NCBI GenBank assembly: GCA_032718475.1
Contig: JAUCBJ010001587.1
Span: 1 to 47,599 of the forward strand
Length of the DNA: 47,599 bases
DNA from: Nemertoderma westbladi
Taxonomy: Eukaryota > Xenacoelomorpha > Nemertodermatida > Nemertodermatidae
Direction of reading: 5' to 3'
In this document: one piece after another, positions 1 through 11,100 of the stretch
Numbering within the stretch: position 1 is the stretch's first letter
Layout: the number at the start of each line of letters is the position of its first letter
The notes under the pieces: generated by a model
Database searches by the model: none
What the model was told of the DNA's origin: nothing
The model's input: only the letters and a program-made list of their open reading frames with translations
Position numbers and translations under genes: made by a program

Positions 1-95
1 TAGGGTACCTACACCTACCTACATTCACCCTACACGTGCACCTACATGTAGGCTACACATACCTACATGTAGCCTCTATGTAGGCTATACCTCTA
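1..95 (+). repeat. Dispersed repeat rich in CCTACATGTAGG, copy A
   Basis: The segment is built from short CTACA and ATGTAGG words. A second copy lies in reverse orientation at about 41505-41594, inside the actin intron. Blocks shared in the same order include CTACATTCACC, ACATGTAGGCTACAC, CCTACATGTAG and AGCCTCTAT. The two copies are clearly homologous along about 85-90 bp, so this is a dispersed repeat and not local low complexity. The left end of this copy may be cut by the window edge. No coding potential was seen, and the element class is unknown. Confidence 0.6.
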
Positions 96-673
96 CGCAA
101 AAGTTATACCCCTCGACACTGGCTAACTGACCTAGCTGCCTACAGGCCTAGTAAAGTACCGATAGTCAGTGTTATAGGCCTAATTATTTAGTTTCAGTAT
201 TTGTACTATAGTTTGTGATTATCTTATTCAATTACCAGTTTAGTACAGTAGTAAGGACTAAATTAGGACTATTATAATAAATAATAATTGTATTCGATAA
301 AAAGGAATAGCAAAACATCCCTTTTTTCACTCATTTACAATTTAGCGAAATTCAAATATTCTGTCCGAGTGATTGAGTTTTACACGATTTGGCTTCGGTC
401 TCAAGGTGTAAGTAATATTATGGTTTTGTTCAGACGTGGAAAAAATGAGAAAGCGCGTCACCGTGGGTTGAACCAGCGCTATACGTACGTTTCGGCCTAA
501 CAGGCCTCATCAGTAGGCCTAGCGCTAAACCAGCTCAGCCACTAGACCCTGACACTCACACTCCCGGATAATCCACTTCTATTGAACGGGCAATCTTAAT
601 TAATTTCTTTCTTATTTCTTCCTTATCTTATTTAATTGTTTACAAACACAGTTAAGAACGGATTTTTGACATC
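96..673. other. Intergenic, no recognised gene
   Basis: A/T-rich sequence. The only sizeable reading frame, at 288-500, has no recognisable motif and no coding signature. I see no RNA gene here. Confidence 0.5.
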
Positions 674-948
674 TATAATAATAATAATAATAATAATAAT
701 ATTGGTTATTTATATAGCGCTTTATTATGCTCGGCATACTCAAAGCGCTTTTATTATCATTACCCCAGCAAAGCCAGGTTCCCATTATACCGCTGGGTTG
801 ACGTAGGCACTAATGTCTAAAGTGTCTAATGTCCTAGGGACACAACAGTGCGAAATTTCTACAGCCTTTAGTCGGATTCGAACCTGCGCCACCAAACACT
901 ATTGTGTAAGCAGTTCAGGCGCCGTATCCACTCGGACACTGCGACATC
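674..948 (-). mobile_element. tRNA-derived SINE with (AAT)n tail
   Basis: On the minus strand the element starts near 945 with a tRNA-like head. An A-box-like GTCCGAGTGGAT lies near 926-937 and a B box GGTTCGAATCC near 873-883, with spacing and a long variable region like a Leu or Ser tRNA. An unrelated body follows, containing two AAGCGCT words (about 713-720 and 743-750) and TATATAA. It ends in an (ATT)n run at about 677-702, which is the 3' tail. This head-body-tail order is typical of a Pol III-transcribed SINE. The tRNA part does not look able to fold as a functional tRNA. Confidence 0.75.
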
Positions 949-1383
949 TATCTACTGTAAGTACCGGTATTCCTTAATGTGTGAGTTGTAGGGGCCTATA
1001 TGCTGAGATATTAGTTAAGAAAAAGTAAAAAATTAGAGAAGGAAAGTAAAAAAAATTAGTGAAGGATCAAAGTAAAAATTAGTGATTTAATAACCAAATC
1101 TAATAACTCAGATCCAAAAATATCAAAATATTATTTTGAGTGAACCTTACAGGAAATTTTATGGGGATTTCAAATATGCAATCGGTTTCCCCATACCCCC
1201 TATACTTTTTGAGTTACATGTCGATATGTTTTGCTAGTTTTAATACAATTTATTGGATAAAAGTCCAAAAAGAGACAATATTTTGATGTCTTTTACCCCG
1301 AAATTCGTGAAATGTGTTCCATTGCAGAACAATGATTATATTAGTTTTGGAGGGAAATTTGAAACGTATACAGTTCTCCTGAT
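949..1383. other. Intergenic, A-rich, no recognised gene
   Basis: A/T-rich sequence with repeated AGTAAAAATTAG-like words at 1023-1085. It may include the decayed 5' part of the transposase pseudogene that follows, but I cannot align it to that family. Confidence 0.4.
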
Positions 1384-3025
1384 ATGGTGAATGGTGATAA
1401 TGAACGGCTTATTAAAAACTTGATCACCCAATTACATTCCCAATCAAATTGCATTGGAACTATGAACGTTTGCGAAACGACCAAACGCGGATATAATGTT
1501 CAGTATAATGGGAAGTGCGATACCTGTACTTGGACTTATTCGACTGGTACTAGCGAGATTATTCCGCCAACTACAACTGGAAGACCGGCTGCAGATGTCA
1601 ATCTTAGGTCTGTCAGTCTGTATTGGCCTGGCTTTGTGTTGGCGCAACTCGGGGAGATGCAGAGACGTTTTCTCGTATAATGTCGTTGCATTCTCCAGTT
1701 CGTAAACGAGACTGGCAGTTAAAAGTCAACTTGATATCTTGAGGCAATGTAACAAACAGTGCAAACAAAGAGGAAGACAGTGAGATATGTGTCTCATTCG
1801 ACGGGACCTGGATGAGAAGAGGATATCAATCACTATATTATGGGGTCGCATTTATTATATCGGAAAGTACCGGTCATGTACTTGATTTCGACGTCTGTTC
1901 AAAATATTGTAACGTTTGTAGCCGCCAACCGGATAGTCACCAGGATGATGATGAGGAACATGATTGCAATATTAACTATTCCGGATCCAGTTCGGGGATG
2001 GAGTCCCATTTAGCTGTAAAGATTTTTAGTAGATCTGTGGCCAATAATGGTTTGGTGTATGCGTCCTGTACATCAGTAGCGTCATGAAGGCCATTCTAGA
2101 GGCTGATCCCTATAATGAACAATCAGTCACTGTTAAAAAAAAATAATGTATCAACCATGTGGCCAAGCTACGGTGGCTGAATTGTGCCACTTAATACTTT
2201 TTTTTATTTTTTTTTGAAGCGACTTTTTGGTCGACCAAAAAGTACTTTTTGGTCGACCAAAAAGTCGCTTCAAAAAAAAAATAAAAAAAGTATTAAGTGG
2301 CACAATTCAGCCACCGTACCAAGCGCTTATATACTGTTTTTGCAAATTCTCATAAGGACCATAAACTCGGGGGGAAGGGTGGTCGTACAGATGCTCGATG
2401 TCGGCAGCTACAATCATATTACCGCAATGCAATTGTAAGCAATAGTTCTGGCATTGACATTACTAAACTGACGGATTTCGATAATTCCAAACTAATTGAA
2501 AAAATCCGAACATAAGTTATTGCTTCCATTCATCACCACTGTGATTATGGAGTCAATATTGAGAAGCGCCATCAGTACTGCCCAGACCAAAAGTGGTGCG
2601 AGTTTAATAACGATGTTCCAAATTACAAACCTGTTACGGTAATAAAGAAAACTAACTTGAAGTTTGTATTGCCGGTATACGAGCGCCTGACAACCAATGA
2701 AATTCTAGAACGTTGTATTCCGGGGCTCACTCGAATAGAAACGAGTCACTTCATTCTGTTGTGGTCGCGCATTTCGAAGGAAACGTTTGTTGGGCTAAAA
2801 ACCCTTATGTTTCAAGTTTCATATGCGGTTCTAGTGCACAATAGGGGGTGTAGTGCCGAGCAGATAATTTTGAAAAAACTAGCGTTGGAGGTAGACGAGG
2901 GTTACCTATTGGAAAGAGCTGAGAAGGTCAACCTGAAAAGACAGGCAAAGAGTGCTGAATATAAGGTGTCGAAGAAGTGGGAGGCACCTGATCCCAAAAA
3001 TGACGTCTCTGGATCTTTCTTATAA
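1384..3025 (+). pseudogene. Decayed Mutator-like transposase-domain gene
   Basis: This region encodes pieces, in order, of the Mutator-like transposase-domain family common in invertebrate genomes. At 1384-1680 there is a Cys-containing N-terminal part with the DVN.R..S motif. At about 1792-2087 is the core, with SFDGTWMRRGYQSLYYGVA (the first DDE-type Asp lies in FDGTW), then spaced Cys residues, NYSGSSSGME and the LVYAS strand. At 2100-2170 there is ADPYN...VTVKK and CINHVAK. At 2320-2515 there is KRLYT...LGGKGG and QSYYRNAI. At 2520-3025 there is a C-terminal part with the CP...WC motif and ERCIPGLT. The frame shifts at least three times, a TAA stop replaces a codon just before CINHVAK, the motif expected after LVYAS is missing, and a MITE sits at 2171-2316. 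The family function is cut-and-paste transposition, and this copy cannot encode an intact enzyme. No terminal inverted repeats were found. Confidence 0.7.
2171..2316. mobile_element. 146-bp palindromic MITE with TA target duplication
   Basis: The two 73-bp arms (2171-2243 and 2244-2316) are reverse complements except for the position of one A within the T tract. The ends read CGGTGGCTGAATTG and its complement. TA flanks both sides (2169-2170 and 2317-2318), as expected for Tc1/mariner-type insertion. At the centre, two copies of a 22-bp perfect palindrome centred on GGTCGACC lie back to back, so the element can fold into one long hairpin or a cross-shaped structure. It interrupts the transposase fossil between CINHVAK and KRLYT, so it inserted after or during decay of that gene. 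It has no coding capacity. Confidence 0.85.
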
Positions 3026-3090
3026 CTGTAAGAATTTCCATATATCGTCCGTTTTTATGTCATTACAATTTTTGAAATTTTTGTGGTTAT

Positions 3091-6000
3091 GTCATCTGGA
3101 TCCTCCTTACCAACAACCTGCGTACAACACGTCATCTGGAACCTCCTTACCATCAACCTGCGTACAACACGTCATCTGGAACCTCCTTACCAACAACCTG
3201 CGTACAACACGTTATCTGGAACCTCCTTACCATCAACCTGCGTACAACACCTATTTTACGTCATCTGGAACCTCCTTACCAACAACCTGCGTACAACACG
3301 TCATCTGGAACCTCCTTACCAACAACCTGTGTACAACACCTATTTTACATCACCTGGAACCTCCTTACCATCAACCTGCGTACAACATGTCATCTGGAAC
3401 CTCCTTACCATCAACCTGCGTACAACACCTATTTTACGTCATCTGGAACTTCTTTACCATCAACCTGCGTACAACACCTATTTTACATCATCTGGAACCT
3501 CCTTACCATCAACCTGCGTACAACACCTATTTTACGTCATCTGGAACCTCCTTACCATCAACCTGCGTACAACACCTATTTTACGTCATCTGGAACCTCC
3601 TTACCATCAACCTGCTTGCAACACCTATTTTACGTCATCTGGAACCTCCTTACCATCAACCTGCGTACAACACCTATTTTACGTCATCTGGAACCTCCTT
3701 ACCATCAACCTGCGTACAACACGTCATCTGGAACCTCCTTACCAACAACCTGGGTACAACACGTCATCTGGAACCTCCTTACCATTAACCTGCGTACAAC
3801 ACGTCATGTGGAACCTCCTTACCATCAACCTGCGTACAACACCTATTTTACGTCATCTGGATGCTCCTTACCATCAACCTGTGTACAACACGTCATTTGG
3901 AACCTCCTTACCAACAACCTGCGTACAACACGTCATCTGGAACCTCCTTACCATCAACCTGCGTACAACACCTATTTTACGTCATCTGGAACCTCCTTAC
4001 CATCAACCTGCGTACAACACGTCATCTGGAACCTCCTTACCAACAACCTGCGTAAAAAACACCTATTTTACGTCATCTGGAACCTCCTTACCAACAACCT
4101 GCGTACAACACGTCATCTGGAACCTCCTTACCAACAACCTGTGTACAACACCTATTTTACATCATCTGGAACCTCCTTACCATCAACCTGCGTACAACAC
4201 GTCATCTGGAACCTCCTTACCATCAACCTGCGAACAACACGTCATCTGGAACCTCCTTACCAACAACCTGCGTACAACACCTATTTTACGTCATCTGGAA
4301 CCTCCTTACCAACAACCTGCGTACAACACGTCATCTGGAACCTCCTTACCAACAACCTGCGTACAACACGTCATCTGGAACCTCCTTTCCAACAACCTGC
4401 GTACAACACGTCATCTGGAACCTCCTTACCAACAACCTGCGTACAACACGTCATCTGGAACCTCCTTACCAACAACCTGCGTACAACACATCATCTGGAA
4501 CCTCCTTACCAACAACCTGCGTACAACATCTATTTTACGTCATCTGGAACCTCCTTACCATTAACCTGCGTACAACACGTCACCTGGAACCTCGTTACCA
4601 ACAACCTGCGTACAACACGTCATCTGGAACCTCCTTACCATCCACCTGCGTACAACACTTCATGTGGAACCTCCTTACCATCAACCTGCGTACAACACCT
4701 ATTTTACGTCATCTGGAACCTCCTTACCATCAACCTGCGTACAACACCTATTTTACGTCATCTGGAACCTCCTTACCATCAACCTGCGTACAACATCTAT
4801 TTTACATCATCTGGAACCTCCTTACCATCCACCTGCGTACAACACTTCATGTGGAACCTCCTTACCATCAACCTGCGTACAACACCTATTTTACATCATC
4901 TGGAACCTCCTTACCATCAACCTGCGTACAACACGTCACCTGGAACCTCCTTACCAACAACCTGCGTACAACACCTATTTTACATCATCTGGAACCTCCT
5001 TACCATCAACCTGCGTACAACACCTATTTTACGTCATCTGGAACTTCTTTACCATCAACCTGCGTACAACACCTATTTTACGTCATCTGGAACCTCCTTA
5101 CCAACAACCTGCGTACAACACGTCATCTGGAACCTCCTTACCATTAACCTGCGTACAACACGTCACCTGGAACCTCCTTACCAACAACCTGCGTACAACA
5201 CGTCATCTGGAACCTCCTTACCATCCACCTGCGTACAACACTTCATGTGGAACCTCCTTACCATCAACCTGCGTACAACACCTATTTTACGTCATCTGGA
5301 ACCTCCTTACCATCAACCTGCGTACAACACCTATTTTACGTCATCTGGAACCTCCTTACCATCAACCTGCGTACAACATCTATTTTACATCATCTGGAAC
5401 CTCCTTACCATCCACCTGCGTACAACACTTCATGTGGAACCTCCTTACCATCAACCTGCGTACAACACCTATTTTACATCATCTGGAACCTCCTTACCAT
5501 CAACCTGCGTACAACACCTATTTTACGTCATCTGGAACTTCTTTACCATCAACCTGCGTACAACACCTATTTTACGTCATCTGGAACTTCTTTACCATCA
5601 ACCTGCGTACAACATCTATTTTACGTCATCTGGAACCTCCTTACCATCAACCTGCGTACAACACGTCATCTGGAACCTCCTTACCATTAACCTGCGTACA
5701 ACACGTCACCTGGAACCTCCTTACCAACAACCTGCGTACAACACGTCATGTGGAACCTCCTTACCATCAACCTGCGTACAACACCTATTTTACGTCATCT
5801 GGAACCTCCTTACCATCAACCTGCGTACAACACCTATTTTACGTCATCTGGAACCTCCTTACCATCAACCTGCGTACAACATCTATTTTACATCATCTGG
5901 AACCTCCTTACCATCCACCTGCGTACAACACTTCATGTGGAACCTCCTTACCATCAACCTGCGTACAACACCTATTTTACATCATCTGGAACCTCCTTAC

Positions 6001-6714
6001 CATCAACCTGCGTACAACACCTATTTTACGTCATCTGGAACCTCCTTACCATCAACCTGCGTACAACACTTCATGTGGAACCTCCTTACCATCAACCTGC
6101 GTACAACACCTATTTTACGTCATCTGGAACCTCCTTACCATCAACCTGCGTACAACACCTATTTTACGTCATCTGGAACCTCCTTACCATCAACCTGCGT
6201 ACAACATCTATTTTACATCATCTGGAACCTCCTTACCATCCACCTGCGTACAACACTTCATGTGGAACCTCCTTACCATCAACCTGCGTACAACACCTAT
6301 TTTACATCATCTGGAACCTCCTTACCATCAACCTGCGTACAACACCTATTTTACGTCATCTGGAACTTCTTTACCATCAACCTGCGTACAACACCTATTT
6401 TACGTCATCTGGAACTTCTTTACCATCAACCTGCGTACAACATCTATTTTACGTCATCTGGAACCTCCTTACCATCAACCTGCGTACAACACGTCATCTG
6501 GAACCTCCTTACCATCAACCTGCGTACAACACGTCATCTGGAACCTCATTACCATCAACCTGCGTACAACACCTCATGTGGAACCTCCTTACCATCAACC
6601 TGCGTACAACACCTATTTTACGTCATCTGGAACCTCCTTACCATCAACCTGCGTACAACACCTATTTTATGTCATCTGGAACCTCCTTACCATCAACCTG
6701 CGTACAATACCTAT
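3091..6714. repeat. Tandem array of 40-bp and 49-bp units (about 80 copies)
   Basis: The basic 40-bp unit starts GTCATCTGGAACC and ends GCGTACAACAC. The 49-bp unit is the same with CTATTTTAC added at its end. The two lengths are interspersed in a patterned order. Variants include ACC(A/T/C)ACAACC choices, CATGTGG for CATCTGG, and CTTCTTT for CCTCCTT. The array begins about 65 bp after the transposase fossil and ends at CAATACCTATTTTTAAATCC. All three plus-strand frames are open over long stretches (one frame spans 3616-6720) because the units contain no stop. Both unit lengths are 1 modulo 3, so the frame rotates with every unit. I regard it as non-coding satellite DNA. Confidence 0.95.
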
Positions 6715-7214
6715 TTTTAAATCCTAAAAATTTATTTGGAATCTCTAATGAAACCGTTAATTTTTCGAACGAGACATGCTGTTGGTTTGCTGTAGTAGAC
6801 CTATGGTTACGTTTTTTAGAGGTCGTTGACATCTGGTAGACTTCGTTGTACTGATTTTTACGTTGTTGTGACTACACTTTGTGAGAAGAATTATTATCGT
6901 CATCTGTATGCCTATCATGTTCTGAGTTGGGGACGACACCATGAGGTAGGGACTGTCTGTACGGGACCTAAATCAACGTCTGGGCCAGATTTTCCTATGC
7001 ACTCTGGTTAGTCTGTGACTATACTTCCATATGCATCCTGCGGTATACATGTATTCTCAGTAGCTTGTCGCCTGGAGTTAGACTTTCTGGACTTACTCTG
7101 ATCAGGCTGATTAGACTGATCTACTGACTGCGGGTGCTCACTCACTGTGCCTACACTCCGCGATTGTGCATATAATGCACCACCAATGCAATAATGCAAC
7201 GCAATAATACATGC
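6715..7214. other. Spacer between array and SINE, no recognised gene
   Basis: Unique-looking sequence. Short frames on both strands show no motif. A small run of ATGCAATAATGCA words at 7185-7210 precedes the SINE. Confidence 0.5.
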
Positions 7215-7510
7215 TGAGTTCCACCTTGGTGTAGTGGTTGCATTGAATTCACATCTCCCGTAGGTCGTGGGTTCGATCATCACATGGGCCAGGGCAGTTT
7301 TCGTTTCGACACGAATGCTTTAAAGGGACCAGCCAGGGCGCATCTCTGCCTTGCATCCTTAAGTGGTAGCTAAATGAGTACTGGAGTTTCCTCTGGGGAG
7401 TAAAGTTCTGGGGGGACCGCACTGGAAATAAGTCGTGAGACTTTGTGCGTAATCCCAGGCCTAGCGGCCGGCGCTGTGTTTAGGGATTGATACATTATGT
7501 TTCTTATTAA
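7215..7510 (+). mobile_element. tRNA-derived SINE
   Basis: An A-box-like TGGTGTAGTGG lies at 7227-7237 and a B-box-like GGTTCGATCAT at 7270-7280. The 33-bp spacing and the anticodon-arm-like segment between them match a tRNA-derived head. A body follows with words frequent in SINEs, such as GCTAAATGAGTAC and TTTCCTCTGGGGAGTAA (about 7370-7403). The end is not sharply defined, and the last SINE-like bases are near 7510. It differs from the SINE at 674-948 in both head and body, so two SINE families are present. Confidence 0.65.
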
Positions 7511-7622
7511 CAGGTAACTGTTGGGTGCTGCGGTGTGGTGACGCCATTAAACCATTAATCCGTTACGTCATTGTTTCGGGTTTATATACTGTGTTAATTT
7601 GTGAATATAAGCGTCACATTTG

Positions 7623-8152
7623 CTACAACCTCCTCAAGTTGCTGATAGTTACAAGGCGGTTCTCTGGAATAGAGGACAAATTTACTATTTTGGGTGTCTG
7701 TTCTGTATATTGTTCTTTTGTGTTCTTTTGTGGGTCTGCAATACGTGGTGGAAGTTGTCTAACACCTTCATCTGCCGACTTCTCTGACAGCTCATCATCA
7801 TTATATTACTCTGTATCAGTTCTAATCATATGAGGCACTGAGTTAAAGGTTAACTTATTAGGTATTCATGATAATTCTGTACGTTTGGTGTGAGGTGTTT
7901 TAATTGTTGTCATTGTCGAAGTCGGGGGTACTACAACTTCTACTGGGTCTGCTACTTCTACTGTGTCTTCTACTTACTATGTTTGGTACTTATGTGATAG
8001 CTGTAACAGGTCCATTGGCAAACAAAAATCAGGCAAGAATGTGGATTGCACATTAAGGTAAAGCCCGGGACGCTACACTCACAAGTGTCAGTCTCGATGG
8101 CTTGTTCTACTTGCTGTCTATATTCTTCTAACTGGCACTGGTGTCGAGCATG
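7623..8152 (-). pseudogene. Decayed coding region, three open fragments, family unknown
   Basis: Three protein-like fragments follow one another on the minus strand. The first (8152-7970, 60 residues) contains QLEEYRQQVEQAIETDTC and then a Cys/His-rich stretch CECSVPGFTLMCNPHSC. The second (7973-7866, 35 residues) is Val/Glu/Pro/Thr-rich (VEDTVEVADPVEVV). The third (7805-7623, 60 residues) is charged and polar and contains DDELSEKSADEGVRQLPP. Upstream of 8152 the same frame continues as protein-like sequence with two stops until the 66-bp satellite begins. The composition reads as real coding sequence, whereas the plus-strand frame at 7525-7833 does not. It could be the tail of a retroelement polyprotein or of a cellular gene. 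No residue pattern identifies it. A GTAAGT donor-like word near 7978 leaves open that some breaks are introns. Confidence 0.35.
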
Positions 8153-11100
8153 TTAGAGATCCTTTTGGTCTTAAAAATGTCTTAAATGCTGGAATATGTT
8201 GGTTTTCTTTTGCATTTCTATAATCCTATCACGTGGTCACCATCATGGTGTTTGGAGTTTAGAGGCATCTCAATGTGCAACCGGGTTCGTGTACAATTAC
8301 TTTGATGATCGTGGTGTTTGGAGTTTACAGGCATCTCAATGTGCAACCGGGTTCGTGTACAATTCCTTTGATGATCGTGGTGTTTGGAGTATACAGGCAC
8401 CTCAATGTGCAACCGGGTTCGGGTACAATTCCTTTGATGATCGTCGTGTTTGGAGTTTACAGGAATCTCAATGTGCAACCGGGTTTGTGTACAATTCCTT
8501 TGATGATCGTGGTGTTTGGAGTTTACAGGCATCTCAATGTGCAGCCGTGTTCGTGTACAATTCCTTTGATGATCGTGGTGTTTGGAGTATACAGGCATCT
8601 CAATGTGCAGCCGGGTTCGTGTACAATTCCTTTGATGATCGTGGTGTTTGGAGTACAGGCATCTCAATGTGCAACCGGGTTCGTGTACAATTCATTTGAT
8701 GATCGTGGTGTTTCGAGTTTACAGGCATCTCAATGTCCAGCCGGGTTCGTGTACAATTGCTTTGATGATCGTGGTGTTTCGAGTTTACAGGCATCTCAAT
8801 GTGCAGCCGGGTTCGTTTACAATGCATTTGATGATCGTGGTATTTGGAGTACAGGCTTCTCATTGTGCAACCGGGATCGTGTACAATTCCTTTGATGATC
8901 GTGGTGTTTGGAGTTTACAGGCATCTCATTGTGCAGCCGGGTGCGTGTACAATTACTTTGATTATCGTGGTGTTTGGAGTTTACAGGCATCTCCATGTGC
9001 AACCGGGTTCGTGTACAATTCCTTTGATGATCGTGGTGTGTTTGTAGTTTACAGGCATCTCAATGTGCAGCCGTGTTCGTGTACAATTCCTTTGATGATC
9101 GTGGTGTTTGGAGTTTACAGGCATCTCAATGTGCAGCCGGGTTTGTGTACAATTCCTTTGATGATCGTGGTGTTTGGAGTTTACAGGCATCTCAATGTGC
9201 AGCCGTGTTCGTGTACAATTCCTTTGATGATCGTGGTGTTTGGAGTATACAGGCATCTCAATGTGCAGCCGGGTTCGTGTACAATTCCTTTGATGATCGT
9301 GGTGTTTGGAGTACAGGCACCTCAATGTGCAACCGGGTTCGGGTACAATTCCTTTGATGATCGTGGTGTTTGGAGTTTACAGGCATCTCAATGTGCAGCC
9401 GGGTTCGGGTACAACTCCTTTGATGATCGTGGTGTTTGGAGTTTACAGGCATCTCAATGTGCAGCCGGGTTCGGGTACAATTCCTTTGATGATCGTGGTG
9501 TTTGGAGTATACAGGCATCTCAATGTGCAGCCGGGTTCGTTTACAATTCCTTTGATGATCGTGGTGTTTGGAGTACAGGCACCTCAATGTGCAACCGGGT
9601 TCGGGTACAATTCCTTTGATGATCGTGGTGTTTGGAGTTTACAGGCATCTCAATGTGCAACCGGGTTCGTGTACAATTCCTTTGATGATCGTGGTGTTTG
9701 GAGTATACAGGCATCTCAATGTGCAGCCGGGTTCGTTTACAATTCCTTTGATGATCGTGGTGTTTGGAGTACAGGCACCTCAATGTGCAACCGGGTTCGT
9801 GTACAATTCCTTTGATGATCGTGGTGTTTCGATTTTACAGGCACCTCAATGTGCAACCGGGTTCGGGTACAATTCCTTTGATGATCGTGGTGTTTGGAGT
9901 TTACAGGCATCTCAATGTGCAGCCGGGTTCGGGTACAATTCCTTTGATGATCGTGGTGTTTGGAGTTTACAGGCATCTCAATGTGCAACCGGGTTCGTGT
10001 ACAATTCCTTTGATGATCGTGGTGTTTGAAGTTTACAGGCATCTCCATGTGCAACCGGGTTCGTGTACAATTCCTTTGATGATCGTGGTGTTTGGAGTAC
10101 AGGCACCTCAATGTGCAACCGGGTTCGGGTACAATTCCTTTGATGATCGTGGTGTTTGGAGTTTACAGGCATCTCAATGTGCAGCCGGGTTCGGGTACAA
10201 TTCCTTTGATGATCGTGGTGTTTGGAGTTTACAGGCATCTCAATGTGCAGCCGGGTTCGGGTACAATTCCTTTGATGATCGTGGTGTTTGGAGTTTACAG
10301 GCATCTCAATGTGCAGCCGGGTTCGTGTACAATTACTTTGATGATCGTGGTGTTTGGAGTACAGGCACCTCAATGTGCAACCGGGTTCGTGTACAATTCC
10401 TTTGATGATCGTGGTGTTTGGAGTTTACAGGCATCTCAATGTGCAGCCGGGTTCGGGTACAATTCCTTTGATGATCGTGGTGTTTGGAGTTTACAGGCAT
10501 CTCAATGTGCAACCGGGTTCGGGTACAAATCCTTTGATAATCGTGGTGTTTGTAGTTTACAGGCATCTCAATGTGCAGCCGGGTTCGTGTACAATTACTT
10601 TGATTATCGTGGTGTTTGGAGTTTACAGGCATCTCAATGTGCAGCCGGGTTCGGGTACAATTCCTTTGATGATCGTGGTGTTTGGAGTTTACAGGCATCT
10701 CAATGTGCAACCGGGTTCGTGTACAATTACTTTGATTATCGTGGTGTTTGGAGTTTACAGGCATCTCAATGTGCAGCCGGGTTCGTGTACAATTACTTTG
10801 ATTAGCGTGGTGTTTTTCAGTTTACAGGCATCTCAATGTGCAGCCGGGTTCGTGTACAATTACTTTGATTATCGTGGTGTTTTTCAGTTTACAGGCATCT
10901 CAATGTGCAGCCGGGTTCGTGTACAATTCCTTTGATGATCGTGGTGTTTGGAGTTTACAGGCATCTCAATGTGCAGCCGGGTTCGTTTACAATTCCTTTG
11001 ATGATCGTGGTGTTTGGAGTTTACAGGCATCTCAATGTGCAGCCGTGTTCGTGTACAATTCCTTTGATGATCGTGGTGTTTGGAGTTTACAGGCATCTCA

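Noticed and set aside
3616-6720. 1,034-codon open frame encoding HLEPPYHQPAYNT-type repeats
   Set aside because: It is the 40/49-bp array. All three plus frames are open, and the frame rotates at each unit.
7525-7833. 102-codon plus-strand frame
   Set aside because: The minus strand here has the better protein-like signal. The plus frame has no motif.
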